Shown: piece by piece, positions 8,979 through 18,108 of the stretch
How positions within the stretch are numbered: the first letter of the stretch is position 1
Layout: the number at the start of each line of letters is the position of its first letter
NCBI GenBank assembly: GCA_029067205.1
Contig: JAIEEY010000378.1
Location: 1-34,032 of the forward strand
Source: Lachnospiraceae bacterium
Lineage (GTDB): Bacteria > Bacillota > Clostridia > Lachnospirales > Lachnospiraceae
Direction: 5' to 3'
Length of the DNA stretch: 34,032 nt
The notes under the pieces: model-generated
What the model was told of the DNA's origin: nothing
The model's database searches: none
What the model saw: the letters and a program-made list of their open reading frames with translations, nothing else
Made by a program: the position numbers and the translations under genes

Positions 8979-9782
8979 ATGGAAAAAATTCGTTTTCAGA
9001 GGTCGCAGCTGTGCATACCGTATGGCCTGTTTCTGGTATGCTTTGTGCTGGCGCCTTTGATTGTTATTATCTATTATGCATTTACAAACGGGGAAGGACA
9101 GTTTACCCTTGAAAACCTGACTGGATTTTTTTTCAGTCCCAATACGATTGGAACGCTTGCCTACAGTTTCGGCATTGCGGTTGCCACTACATGTACCTGC
9201 CTGATGCTGGCGTATCCGATTGCATATATACTGGCGCGGAGCAATATGAAACATAAGTCGGTGATACTTATGGTTTTTGTCATGCCTATGTGGATTAATT
9301 TTACACTCCGGATTACGGCGCTTAAGGAAATTCTTACCATGGTAGAGGGAAATCTTGCCTATCACCCGTTTTTGAACACACTGATTGGTATGACATATGA
9401 CTTTCTGCCATTTATGATTCTTCCGATCTATACGACTTTGTTAAAGCTTGACGGGAGCCTCCTGGAGGCGGCGGCAGACCTTGGAGCCGACACGGTTCAG
9501 ACATTCCTGAAAGTGACACTTCCGCTGTCTGTTCCGGGGATCATCAGCGGTATCGTGATGGTGTTTCTTCCGTCCATGACGAACTATGTTGTGCTCGATA
9601 TGCTCTACAACAGCACTTATATTATGGGAAGTCTGATTGGAGCGTATTTCAGCGCCTATGACTGGCATAATGGTTCGATGATCGCGCTGATTTTGCTGGT
9701 GATCATTCTGGTATTTACATTGCTGACGAACCGCTATGCGGATCAGGATGCGGGCAGCAGCAGGGGAGGTGTACTTGGGTGA
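8979..9782 (+). CDS. potB: Polyamine ABC importer permease PotB
   Basis: This 267-residue protein is one of two membrane subunits of the importer. It has about six hydrophobic helices and the cytoplasmic EAA loop (EAAADLGADTVQTFLKV) that docks on PotA. ATG 8979 follows GGAGGGGG 11 bases after the potA stop. The stop codon overlaps the start of the next gene, implying translational coupling. Confidence 0.93.
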   Translation: MEKIRFQRSQLCIPYGLFLVCFVLAPLIVIIYYAFTNGEGQFTLENLTGFFFSPNTIGTLAYSFGIAVATTCTCLMLAYPIAYILARSNMKHKSVILMVFVMPMWINFTLRITALKEILTMVEGNLAYHPFLNTLIGMTYDFLPFMILPIYTTLLKLDGSLLEAAADLGADTVQTFLKVTLPLSVPGIISGIVMVFLPSMTNYVVLDMLYNSTYIMGSLIGAYFSAYDWHNGSMIALILLVIILVFTLLTNRYADQDAGSSRGGVLG

Positions 9783-10606
9783 TGAAGAAGGCTTTTAGCA
9801 GGGCATTTCTGGTGTTGATGGTGATATTGCTGTATCTGCCCATTTTTGTGCTGGCAGTGTACAGCTTTACGGATTCTGCGAATATCGGAGCTATACATGG
9901 ATTTTCGCTGAAAAACTACGAGACTCTGTTTACGAAACCTGATCTGAGAGCCATGATTCTGGGAACGCTAGTTCTTGCGATTGGTTCTGCTTTTGTCTCA
10001 ACGATACTTGGCACATTTGGCGCTGTGGGCGTCTTTTATTCAGGAAGATTTGGGAATGCGGTAGTGGGGGCGCTGAATCAGGTGCCCGTTGTAAATGCAG
10101 AGGTTGTAACGGCATTTTCACTGTGTATACTACTAATTGGAGTATGCGGCGTGGACAAGGGGAGTTTTATCTCGCTATTGATTGGTCATGTGGTGTTGGA
10201 GGCTCCTTTTGTATATTTGTCTGTTGTGCCGAAGTTAAAGCAGATGGATAACAGTCTGTATGAGGCGGCGCTTGACCTGGGGGCATCTCCGGCGATGGCA
10301 CTGAGGCGTGTGGTGTTTCCGCAGATCTTTCCAGGTGTTGTATCAGGGTTTGCCTTAGCGGTCACGCTGTCACTTGACGATTATTTCATCACAAGTTATA
10401 CAAAGCCCGCGACATTTGACACGATCAGTACTTATGTGGTAAATGCGACAAGGGGTTCGCAGACGGATATTAAAACAGCGCTGTGGGCACTTTCTACGAT
10501 CATATTCGTGGTGGTTGTGCTGATGGTGACGGTTATGAATATGAGTGGAAATAAAAATAACAAAAATGAAAAAAGGGCAGGTGCGGAAAATGGCAAAAAT
10601 AGGTAA
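9782..10606 (+). CDS. potC: Polyamine ABC importer permease PotC
   Basis: This is the second permease half, about six helices, with the EAA loop reading EAALDLGASPAMALRRV. ATG 9782 shares a base with the potB stop (TGATG). A GTG at 9779 lies in the same frame and is slightly better spaced from GGAGG (9765-9769), so either may be used. Its 3' end overlaps the start of the solute-binding gene. Confidence 0.92.
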   Translation: MKKAFSRAFLVLMVILLYLPIFVLAVYSFTDSANIGAIHGFSLKNYETLFTKPDLRAMILGTLVLAIGSAFVSTILGTFGAVGVFYSGRFGNAVVGALNQVPVVNAEVVTAFSLCILLIGVCGVDKGSFISLLIGHVVLEAPFVYLSVVPKLKQMDNSLYEAALDLGASPAMALRRVVFPQIFPGVVSGFALAVTLSLDDYFITSYTKPATFDTISTYVVNATRGSQTDIKTALWALSTIIFVVVVLMVTVMNMSGNKNNKNEKRAGAENGKNR

Positions 10607-12077
10607 CAGTAGAGCGCTTGCTGTGCTTAGTGCGTTCGCAGTGTGCAGCTTTTTGAGTGGAACAGTATATGCGCGTGAGGAACCCATTATATTGCGCGTG
10701 TGCAGCTGGGAGGAATATATCGACCTCGGAGAATGGGATGAAGAGGAAGCAATCGCACTTGACAATGGCACTGTGATCTTTGGGGAGAGACCGCTCTATG
10801 AGGAGTTTGAGGACTGGTACAGAGAGACTTATGGCAGGGAGGTGCGTGTAGAGTACTCCTGTTTTGGCACAAATGAGGATCTCTATAATCAGTTAAACAT
10901 GGGTGATACGTATGACCTGGTGTGCCCGTCGGAGTATATGATCATGAAACTGATGGCGGAGGACAGGCTTCTGCCGTACTCGGACAGTTTTTATGATACG
11001 GACAATGCCAACAATTTTTATATCAACAATGTATCACCTTTTATTCAGGAGACATTGGAATTCAATGAGATTGGCGGCGAGAGCTGGAGCAAGTATGCTG
11101 CCGGATATATGTGGGGAATAACAGGTGTTTTGTATAATCCGGAGCTTGTGACGGAAGAGGAGGCATCAACATGGGAAATCTTCGGCAATCCGAAGTTTCA
11201 CAGGCAGATTACGTTAAAGGATAATGTGCGGGACTCTTACTTTGCAGCACTTGGGATTTTGAAGGCTGATGAACTGACAGACGAGAATTTTATCCACTCA
11301 GTGGATTACCATGACAAGCTGGCTGATGTGATGAATGACGTGAGCCCGGAGACGATTGAACAGGCGCAGGAACTTTTGGATGAATTGATGGGCAATGTGT
11401 ATTCCCTCGAGACAGACAGCGGAAAAGCGGATATGATAACTGGTAAGATTGTGGCAAATTACCAGTGGTCGGGTGACGCGGTCTATGCCATGGATCAGGC
11501 GGATGAGGATGACTTTGAGCTTCGGTTTGCAGTGCCCAGGGAGAGCACGAATCTCTGGTTCGATGGCTGGGTAATGCTGAAGAGTGGTATCGATGACAAT
11601 GCAGACAGACAGCATGCAGCGGAGGCTTTTGTGAATTTTGTGTCAAGAACGGACAATGCCGTCAGAAATATGTACTATATCGGATATACTTCATCGATTG
11701 CAGGAAATAAAGAGGATGATACCATCTATGAATATATGAATTGGTGTTATGGTGCTGATGAGGAGGAAGAGGATATCATGGAATACCCTGTGGGGTATTT
11801 CTTTAGCGGAGATAACAGCGATGAGAATTATATTCTGCAGTCGACGGGCAGTCAGGTGGGCAGGCAGCTCTACAGTCAGTATCCGCCGCAGGACGTCATG
11901 GAGAGGACTGCGATCATGCGATATTTTGATGAAGATGCCAACAAGGCGATCAACCAGATGTGGATCAATGTCAGGTGCTTTGATATTGCCGATGTACCAA
12001 CAGGTGTCTGGATGGCGCTGCTTGCAGGATTGCTTGTCCTGGTCTGGATGGGGTATAGAAGGAGTAAAAGGAGATAG
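10590..12077 (+). CDS. potD: PotD-like polyamine-binding protein, C-terminally anchored
   Basis: This is the extracellular solute-binding subunit. I chose ATG 10590 because it has an AGGTG site 7 bases upstream and opens a clean signal peptide (1-28, ending TVYA); GTG 10545 and ATG 10566 would only add a charged tail. The mature part shows PotD hallmarks: CSWEEYID near the N-terminus, FGTNEDLYN, YDLVCPSEYMI and WFDGWVML. It lacks a lipobox Cys. Instead a hydrophobic segment near 472-488 followed by RRSKRR would anchor it in the membrane from its C-terminus. The protein is acidic and has an insertion (WDEEEAIALDNG) after the first strand. It overlaps potC by 17 bases. Confidence 0.88.
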   Translation: MAKIGNSRALAVLSAFAVCSFLSGTVYAREEPIILRVCSWEEYIDLGEWDEEEAIALDNGTVIFGERPLYEEFEDWYRETYGREVRVEYSCFGTNEDLYNQLNMGDTYDLVCPSEYMIMKLMAEDRLLPYSDSFYDTDNANNFYINNVSPFIQETLEFNEIGGESWSKYAAGYMWGITGVLYNPELVTEEEASTWEIFGNPKFHRQITLKDNVRDSYFAALGILKADELTDENFIHSVDYHDKLADVMNDVSPETIEQAQELLDELMGNVYSLETDSGKADMITGKIVANYQWSGDAVYAMDQADEDDFELRFAVPRESTNLWFDGWVMLKSGIDDNADRQHAAEAFVNFVSRTDNAVRNMYYIGYTSSIAGNKEDDTIYEYMNWCYGADEEEEDIMEYPVGYFFSGDNSDENYILQSTGSQVGRQLYSQYPPQDVMERTAIMRYFDEDANKAINQMWINVRCFDIADVPTGVWMALLAGLLVLVWMGYRRSKRR

Positions 12078-12083
12078 ATAGTT

Positions 12084-13901
12084 ATGTCAAATTTTGATCA
12101 GAGTAAAATCAGGAATTTCTGCATTGTGGCTCATATCGATCACGGGAAGTCCACACTTGCGGACAGGATCATAGAAAAGACGGGACTTTTGACGAGCCGT
12201 GAGATGCAGGATCAGATCCTTGACAACATGGAGTTGGAGCGGGAGAGAGGTATCACGATCAAGGCGCAGACTGTCCGCACTGTTTATAAGTCGCAGGACG
12301 GAAATGAATACATTTTTAACCTGATTGACACGCCGGGACACGTTGATTTTAATTATGAAGTGAGCCGTGCGCTGGCTGCCTGTGACGGGGCTATCCTGGT
12401 CGTGGATGCAGCGCAGGGGATTGAGGCGCAGACACTTGCAAATGTGTATCTGGCACTGGACCATGACCTTGATGTTTTTCCTGTGGTCAACAAGATCGAC
12501 CTTCCAAGTGCACGTCCGGACTGGGTGAAAAATGAGATTGAGGATGTTATTGGCATTGAAGCACAGGACGCGCCGCTGATATCAGCAAAAAACGGCGTCG
12601 GCATTGAAGAGGTTTTAGAGGCGGTTATTCATAAAATACCAGCACCTAAGGGCAGCGCGGACAATCCGCTGCAGGCACTGATCTTTGACTCCGTTTATGA
12701 TTCTTATAAGGGTGTCATTGTTTTTTGCCGCATCATGGAAGGGAGCGTTTCCAAAGGAACGAAGATTAAGATGATGGCGACGGGGGCGTCATTTGATGTG
12801 GTGGAGGTTGGATATTTCGGGGCAGGGCAGTTTATTCCCTGTGAGGAATTATCGGCTGGAATGGTTGGCTATCTGACCGCGTCCATCAAAAATGTAAAAG
12901 ATACAGCAGTCGGAGATACTGTCACAAATGCGGAGAATCCTTGTGCGGAGCCGCTTCCGGGATATAAAAAGGTACAGTCTATGGTGTACTGTGGGCTTTA
13001 CCCTGCTGATGGTGCAAAATATCCGGATCTGAGAGATGCGCTGGAAAAACTACAGCTAAATGATGCATCGCTTTTCTATGAGCCTGAGACTTCGGTGGCG
13101 TTGGGATTTGGCTTTCGATGTGGATTTTTGGGACTGCTGCATCTTGAGATCATTCAGGAACGGCTGGAGCGCGAGTACAATCTTGACCTCGTGACGACAG
13201 CGCCAGGTGTTGTCTACAAGGTTCACAAGACAAATGGCGATATCATCGAACTGACAAATCCCTCCAATCTGCCAGACCCGTCAGAGATTGACTATATGGA
13301 GGAGCCGATCGTCAGCGCTGAAATCATGGTGACAACAGAGTTTATCGGTTCTATTATGGAGCTTTGTCAGGAGAGGCGCGGGCGTTACCTTGGCATGGAC
13401 TATGTGGAAGAAACGCGGGCACTGTTAAAATACGAGCTTCCATTGAATGAGATCATCTATGATTTCTTTGATGCGCTTAAGTCGCGCTCAAGAGGATATG
13501 CTTCATTTGACTATGACATTAAGGGCTATGAACAGTCTGAGCTGGTTAAGCTTGATATTCTGATCAACAGGGAGGAAGTAGATGCATTGTCTTTCATTGT
13601 ACACAAAGAATCTGCTTATAACAGAGGCAGACGTATGTGTGAGAAATTGAAAGACGAGATACCAAGGCATCTGTTTGAGATTCCGATACAGGCTGCTGTG
13701 GGTGGCAAGATCATCGCAAGGGAGACCGTGAAGGCAATGCGCAAAGATGTTCTCGCCAAGTGCTATGGCGGAGATATCACACGAAAGAAGAAACTTCTTG
13801 AAAAACAGAAGGAAGGCAAGAAGCGCATGCGGCAGGTGGGCAGCGTGGAAATACCCCAGAAGGCGTTTATGTCCGTACTGAAACTTGACGATTCGAAATA
13901 G
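12084..13901 (+). CDS. lepA: Elongation factor 4 (LepA) GTPase
   Basis: LepA binds the ribosome and affects initiation and back-translocation under stress. The 605-residue protein is full length: G1 AHIDHGKST (16-24), switch [10 protein letters not shown] (53-61), G3 DTPGH (82-86) and G4 NKID (136-139), then domains II, III and V and the LepA-specific C-terminal domain, which ends in a basic [15 protein letters not shown] stretch. ATG 12084 has AAAGGAG upstream. Only 6 bases separate it from the potD-like gene with no terminator between, so it can be read through from the polyamine operon. The usual lepA-hemW pairing is absent here. Confidence 0.97.
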   Translation: MSNFDQSKIRNFCIVAHIDHGKSTLADRIIEKTGLLTSREMQDQILDNMELERERGITIKAQTVRTVYKSQDGNEYIFNLIDTPGHVDFNYEVSRALAACDGAILVVDAAQGIEAQTLANVYLALDHDLDVFPVVNKIDLPSARPDWVKNEIEDVIGIEAQDAPLISAKNGVGIEEVLEAVIHKIPAPKGSADNPLQALIFDSVYDSYKGVIVFCRIMEGSVSKGTKIKMMATGASFDVVEVGYFGAGQFIPCEELSAGMVGYLTASIKNVKDTAVGDTVTNAENPCAEPLPGYKKVQSMVYCGLYPADGAKYPDLRDALEKLQLNDASLFYEPETSVALGFGFRCGFLGLLHLEIIQERLEREYNLDLVTTAPGVVYKVHKTNGDIIELTNPSNLPDPSEIDYMEEPIVSAEIMVTTEFIGSIMELCQERRGRYLGMDYVEETRALLKYELPLNEIIYDFFDALKSRSRGYASFDYDIKGYEQSELVKLDILINREEVDALSFIVHKESAYNRGRRMCEKLKDEIPRHLFEIPIQAAVGGKIIARETVKAMRKDVLAKCYGGDITRKKKLLEKQKEGKKRMRQVGSVEIPQKAFMSVLKLDDSK

Positions 13902-13924
13902 AATATTCATTTTTGCTCTTTTTC

Positions 13925-13951
13925 AAGCTCGCGTATGCGGGCTTCTTTTTT
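13925..13951 (+). terminator. Intrinsic terminator after lepA
   Basis: AAGCTCGC and GCGGGCTT pair around GTAT (13925-13944) and are followed by CTTTTTTG. This ends the pot-lepA transcript. Confidence 0.8.
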
Positions 13952-14044
13952 GTGCAGTTCCTGTAATCTGATTGTCTCTCTCCAAAGTGGTATCGACAGT
14001 AATATAATTTTTGCTCTGGGACACGCAGATTACAGTCCTGGACA
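13951..14044. repeat. Long interrupted inverted repeat
   Basis: CTGTAATCTG (13961-13970) is perfectly complementary to CAGATTACAG (14026-14035). Pairing continues outward (TGTGCAG with CTGGACA, one mismatch) and inward (GTCTC 13974-13978 with GGGAC 14018-14022). The whole 94-base segment could fold as one arm. It encodes nothing evident; it may be an RNA structure or a small palindromic repeat. Confidence 0.55.
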
Positions 14045-14197
14045 AACGGGAGAATATAATAGATTTGTAAATTAAATGCTGTACCTTGACAATTGCACAC
14101 TTTACGTTAGGAAAAAATATTGTAATGTGCTATTAGAACGGCTATAATGAGATTAAGCGAGTTATACTGGTTTCATAAATGGCAAGGAGGAACAGAA

Positions 14198-15931
14198 ATG
14201 TTAGGCAGACCTGCTCTCGGATACCAAAACTATGAGGAAGTAATCACAGAAAATATTTTCTATATCGATAAGACACATTTTATCAAGGAATGGTGGGAAT
14301 ACGGCGACAAGGTTACTCTGATCACAAGGCCGCGCAGATTTGGCAAGACGCTGAATATGAGCACCGTTGAATGTTTCTTTTCCAATAAATATGCAGGGCG
14401 CGGTGATCTGTTTGAGGGAAAATCCATCTGGAGTGAAAAATCTCCTGACGGAGATTACAAATACAGGCAGCTGCAGGGGACATTTCCTGTGATATTTTTG
14501 AGTTTTGCGTCAGTTAAGACTGGCGATGTTGCCGGGATTAAGACCGCAGTGAAAAAAATCATTTCCAATGTCTACAGGGAATATAGAGAAATGATGACAT
14601 CGGAAGAATTTAATGACATGGATAGGGCATATTTTGATAAAATGATCTATGACATGAGTGATGATATGGCATATACATCAATAAACAGTCTTTGCATTTA
14701 TCTTGAAAATCATTATTGCAAAAAGGTAATTGTACTGCTAGATGAATATGACACGCCGATGCAGGAGGCATGGCTTGCAGGGAACTGGGATCAGGCAGTG
14801 GAATTTTTCAGGAGTTTTTTCAATGCCACATTTAAGACAAATGACCATATTTATCGAGGAATCATCACAGGGATTACAAGAATCTCGAAGGAGAGCATCT
14901 TTTCAGATCTAAATAATCTGAAAGTGGTGACAACGACGTCTGACAAATATGCATCTTGTTTTGGTTTTTTGGAAGAAGAGGTTTTTGCAGCGATTGACGA
15001 AAAGGGACTTGGAAACGAAAAGCAAGGTGTGAAGAGATGGTATGATGGTTTTATCTTCGGAACACACACGGATATCTATAATCCATGGTCGATCATATCA
15101 TTCATTGAAAATAATGCTAAATATGATGCGTACTGGTCGAACACAAGTGGAAATGGTCTTGTGAACGCGCTGATACAAAAGGGAACCCCTGATATCAAGC
15201 AAACAATGGAGAAGCTTCTGAAAGGGGGGAGCTTTGTGACGAAGATTGATGAGCAGATTGTGTTTAGCCAGCTGAATGATGATGCGGCGGCAGTCTGGAG
15301 TCTGCTTCTGGCAACTGGGTATCTTAAGGTACTGGGGCTGAAAAGAATAGGTAACAGTGATGCGGATGAGTTCGATGAGGAGGGCGATGTCTGGTATACA
15401 CTTGCAATTACCAATTTCGAAGTTAAAAAAATGTTTCGGAAAATGATAATCGGCTGGTTTGGCGGGCGCGCCAAGTCTGCTTATAATGACTTTATCAAAG
15501 CACTGCTCATCGATGACAAAAAAGCGATGAACCGCTATATGAACAGGGTGGCGCTTGCGACATTCAGTTATTTTGATACAGGAAACAAACCATCAGAATA
15601 TGCAGAGCCGGAACGGTTCTACCACGGATTTGTACTTGGACTTATGGTAGAGCTCTCAGACAGATATGCCATGACTTCGAACCGCGAAAGTGGTTTCGGA
15701 CGATATGATGTGATGCTGGAACCATTGAATGAAAGCGATGATGCGATCATTATGGAATTCAAGGTATATGATCCTGATGATGAAAAGACTCTCGATGATA
15801 CAGTAGCGGCTGCATTATCGCAGCTTGAGCAGAAACGCTACAGTGCAGTGCTGGAGGCAAAAGGAATAGAACTGAAACGGATCAGGAAATATGGGTTTGC
15901 ATTTCAGGGAAAGGAATGCAGGATCGGATAG
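14198..15931 (+). CDS. AAA-ATPase-like / PD-(D/E)XK protein, copy 1
   Basis: This 577-residue protein has an N-terminal P-loop domain of the AAA-ATPase-like type and a C-terminal nuclease-like domain, the pairing known from Pfam AAA-ATPase_like plus PDDEXK_9. The P-loop is the family's RPRRFGKT (44-51), Walker B is VIVLLDEYD (177-185), and GITGITRIS near 222-230 is a likely arginine-bearing sensor segment. The C-terminus has Asp504, Glu520 and Lys522 (GRYDVML...IMEFK), with a Gln/Tyr-bearing helix (540-548). I chose ATG 14198 because AAGGAGG lies 7 bases upstream. The biological role of the family is unknown; mobile-element or defence roles have been guessed. A close paralogue follows in tandem. 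Confidence 0.88.
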   Translation: MLGRPALGYQNYEEVITENIFYIDKTHFIKEWWEYGDKVTLITRPRRFGKTLNMSTVECFFSNKYAGRGDLFEGKSIWSEKSPDGDYKYRQLQGTFPVIFLSFASVKTGDVAGIKTAVKKIISNVYREYREMMTSEEFNDMDRAYFDKMIYDMSDDMAYTSINSLCIYLENHYCKKVIVLLDEYDTPMQEAWLAGNWDQAVEFFRSFFNATFKTNDHIYRGIITGITRISKESIFSDLNNLKVVTTTSDKYASCFGFLEEEVFAAIDEKGLGNEKQGVKRWYDGFIFGTHTDIYNPWSIISFIENNAKYDAYWSNTSGNGLVNALIQKGTPDIKQTMEKLLKGGSFVTKIDEQIVFSQLNDDAAAVWSLLLATGYLKVLGLKRIGNSDADEFDEEGDVWYTLAITNFEVKKMFRKMIIGWFGGRAKSAYNDFIKALLIDDKKAMNRYMNRVALATFSYFDTGNKPSEYAEPERFYHGFVLGLMVELSDRYAMTSNRESGFGRYDVMLEPLNESDDAIIMEFKVYDPDDEKTLDDTVAAALSQLEQKRYSAVLEAKGIELKRIRKYGFAFQGKECRIG

Positions 15932-15955
15932 GATGATAGAATTGAATGACAAGGA

Positions 15956-16019
15956 AACTCCCAACGTAAAGTATGCAATTGTCAGAAGGACATAGGATGC
16001 TTTAGGTTGGGAGTTTTTT
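15956..16019 (+). terminator. Long-loop terminator-like inverted repeat
   Basis: AACTCCCAAC (15956-15965) pairs perfectly with GTTGGGAGTT (16006-16015), followed by TTTT. The loop is 40 bases, long for a terminator, but the stem and T-run fit the end of copy 1. Confidence 0.6.
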
Positions 16020-16088
16020 AATTGGAAAATCTGGTGAATAAAAAAGATTATCCCCATCATTTATATTATATACAGAACAAATGAACGA

Positions 16089-16117
16089 TTGAATAAAGTG
16101 TTTGAATCTAGTATAAT
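16089..16117 (+). promoter_or_regulatory. Sigma-A promoter for AAA-ATPase-like copy 2
   Basis: TTGAAT (16089-16094), a 17-base spacer and TATAAT (16112-16117) make a strong promoter. It drives the decayed small ORF and then the second ATPase-like gene. Confidence 0.7.
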
Positions 16118-16129
16118 AAGGGAGACAAC

Positions 16130-16252
16130 ATGGCAAAGATAACATAGACAGTGAACAGGTTCATCAGAAGGCTGAATATCAGGAAGAAATACATAGATGT
16201 ATTATATGAAAATGGCTATAACGAAGATAAACAGATCACACTGGTTTCATAA
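16130..16252 (+). pseudogene. Decayed ~40-codon ORF upstream of copy 2
   Basis: An ATG with a GGGAG site starts a frame that meets TAG at codon 6 and then runs open to TAA at 16250, ending [11 protein letters not shown] second frame (16141-16209) reads hydrophilic, protein-like residues (NIDSEQVHQKAEYQEE), so a frameshift is also possible. The last ~60 bases are matched by a still more degraded version before copy 1 (14130-14180). This looks like the remnant of a small gene that travelled with the ATPase-like gene; its identity is unknown. Confidence 0.35.
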
Positions 16253-16271
16253 ATGGCAAGGAGGAACAGAT

Positions 16272-17987
16272 ATGTTAGGCAGACCTGCTCTCGAATATCA
16301 GAACTATGAGGAAATGATCACAGAGAATATCTTCTATATCGATAAGACACATTTTATCAGGGAATGGTGGGAATATGGCGATAAGGTGACACTGATCACC
16401 AGACCGCGCAGATTTGGCAAGACACTTAACATGAGTACAGTTGAATGCTTTTTTTCCAATAAATATGCAGGACGCGGTGAACTGTTTGAGGGGAAATCCA
16501 TCTGGAGAGAAGAGAAGTACAGACAACTGCAGGGGACATTTCCTGTGATATTTTTGAGTTTTGCGTCTGTTAAGACTGGGGAGGTTGCCGGGATCAAGAC
16601 TGCAGTGAAACAGATCATTTCCGATGTTTACAATAAACATAGCAGCATGATGTTATCTGACATATTTGCAGATGATGACAGAGCGTATTATCATTCCATA
16701 AATGATAAGATGTCTGATGCTGATGTATCCATAGCACTCAATCGTCTAGGTGGGTATATGGAAAGATGCTTCGGTAAAAAGGCGATCATACTGCTTGATG
16801 AATACGACACACCGATGCAGGAAGCTTGGCTTGCGGGCAACTGGGATCAGGCAGTGGAATTTTTCGGAAGTTTCTTCAATGCCACATTCAAGACAAATGA
16901 CCACATTTACAGAGGAATCATCACAGGAATCACGAGAATCTCGAAAGAGAGCATCTTTTCGGATCTGAATAATCTGAAAGTGGTGACCACGACGTCTGAC
17001 AAATATGCATCTTGTTTTGGATTTTTGGAAGAAGAGGTTTTTGCAGCGATTGACGAAAAGGGGCTTAGAAGCGAGAAACAAGGTGTGAAGAGATGGTATG
17101 ATGGTTTTATCTTCGGAACACACACGGATATCTATAATCCATGGTCGATCATATCGTTCATTGAAAATAATGCTAAATATGATGCGTACTGGTCAAACAC
17201 AAGCGGCAACGGTCTTGTAAACTCACTGATTCAGAGAGGTAGTTCCAAGGTCAAGCAGACGATGGAGGAACTCCTGCAGGGAAAAAGCTTTCAGGCCGAA
17301 ATTGATGAACAGATCGTGTTCAATCAGCTTAACGGCAATGTCAATGCAGTCTGGAGTCTGCTGTTGGCAACAGGATATCTGAAAGTACTGAAAGTGACAA
17401 CCGTACAGCCAGGTTATGCTGTGGATTCGGATAAGGAAGGTGACTCCAGGTACACTCTTACGCTGACCAACTTTGAAGTGAAAAGAATGTTCAGAAACAT
17501 GGTAAAGAGCTGGTTTGGCGGAAGCACAGAGTCAGATTACAATGACTTTATCAAAGCACTGCTCATCAATGACAAAAAAGCGATGAACCGCTATATGAAC
17601 CGGGTGGCGCTCGCGACATTCAGCTATTTTGATACAGGAAACAAGCCATCAGAATATACAGAGCCAGAACGGTTTTATCACGGATTTGTACTTGGACTTA
17701 TGGTGGAGCTCTCAGACAGATATGTTATGACTTCGAACCGCGAGAGCGGCTTCGGTAGGTATGATGTGATGCTGGAACCCCTGAATGAAAGCGATGATGC
17801 GATCATTATGGAATTTAAGGTACATGATCCCGATGATGAAAAGACACTCGATGATACAGCAGCAGCTGCATTATCGCAGATCGAGCAGAAACGCTACAGT
17901 GCAGTGCTGGAGGCAAAAGGAATAGAACCAGAACGGATCAGGAAATATGGGTTTGCATTTCAGGGGAAGGAGTGTAAGATTGGATAG
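16272..17987 (+). CDS. AAA-ATPase-like / PD-(D/E)XK protein, copy 2
   Basis: This 571-residue paralogue has the same architecture and intact motifs: P-loop RPRRFGKT (44-51), Walker [10 protein letters not shown] (171-179), and nuclease-like Asp498, Glu514 and Lys516. Its upstream 30 bases including the AAGGAGG site are nearly the same as for copy 1, which fixes the start at 16272. Long stretches are almost identical to copy 1 (for example about 200-320 and 423-571), while about 119-172 and 323-422 differ strongly, and it lacks six residues after position 79. Both copies look functional, so this is not a simple decaying duplicate. Confidence 0.88.
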   Translation: MLGRPALEYQNYEEMITENIFYIDKTHFIREWWEYGDKVTLITRPRRFGKTLNMSTVECFFSNKYAGRGELFEGKSIWREEKYRQLQGTFPVIFLSFASVKTGEVAGIKTAVKQIISDVYNKHSSMMLSDIFADDDRAYYHSINDKMSDADVSIALNRLGGYMERCFGKKAIILLDEYDTPMQEAWLAGNWDQAVEFFGSFFNATFKTNDHIYRGIITGITRISKESIFSDLNNLKVVTTTSDKYASCFGFLEEEVFAAIDEKGLRSEKQGVKRWYDGFIFGTHTDIYNPWSIISFIENNAKYDAYWSNTSGNGLVNSLIQRGSSKVKQTMEELLQGKSFQAEIDEQIVFNQLNGNVNAVWSLLLATGYLKVLKVTTVQPGYAVDSDKEGDSRYTLTLTNFEVKRMFRNMVKSWFGGSTESDYNDFIKALLINDKKAMNRYMNRVALATFSYFDTGNKPSEYTEPERFYHGFVLGLMVELSDRYVMTSNRESGFGRYDVMLEPLNESDDAIIMEFKVHDPDDEKTLDDTAAAALSQIEQKRYSAVLEAKGIEPERIRKYGFAFQGKECKIG

Positions 17988-18011
17988 GAATATAGAATTG
18001 TAAATATGATA

Positions 18012-18041
18012 TAGACAACAAAGTGTGTTATGATGTATACT
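18012..18041 (+). promoter_or_regulatory. Promoter for the formate/nitrite transporter
   Basis: TAGACA (18012-18017) and TATACT (18036-18041) are 18 bases apart. A 7-bp hairpin (TAACTGT 18057-18063 with ACAGTTA 18076-18082) follows in the leader, before an AAAAGGAG ribosome site. Confidence 0.55.
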
Positions 18042-18108
18042 TTTATTGATTAATAATAACTGTGAAGATTAAGAGACAGTTAGAAAAAAGTAAAAGGAGT
18101 ACAAAAAG

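Noticed and set aside
14198-17987. Insertion sequence or transposase pair
   Set aside because: The P-loop and PD-(D/E)XK motifs match the AAA-ATPase-like family, and there are no terminal inverted repeats or target duplications around the genes.
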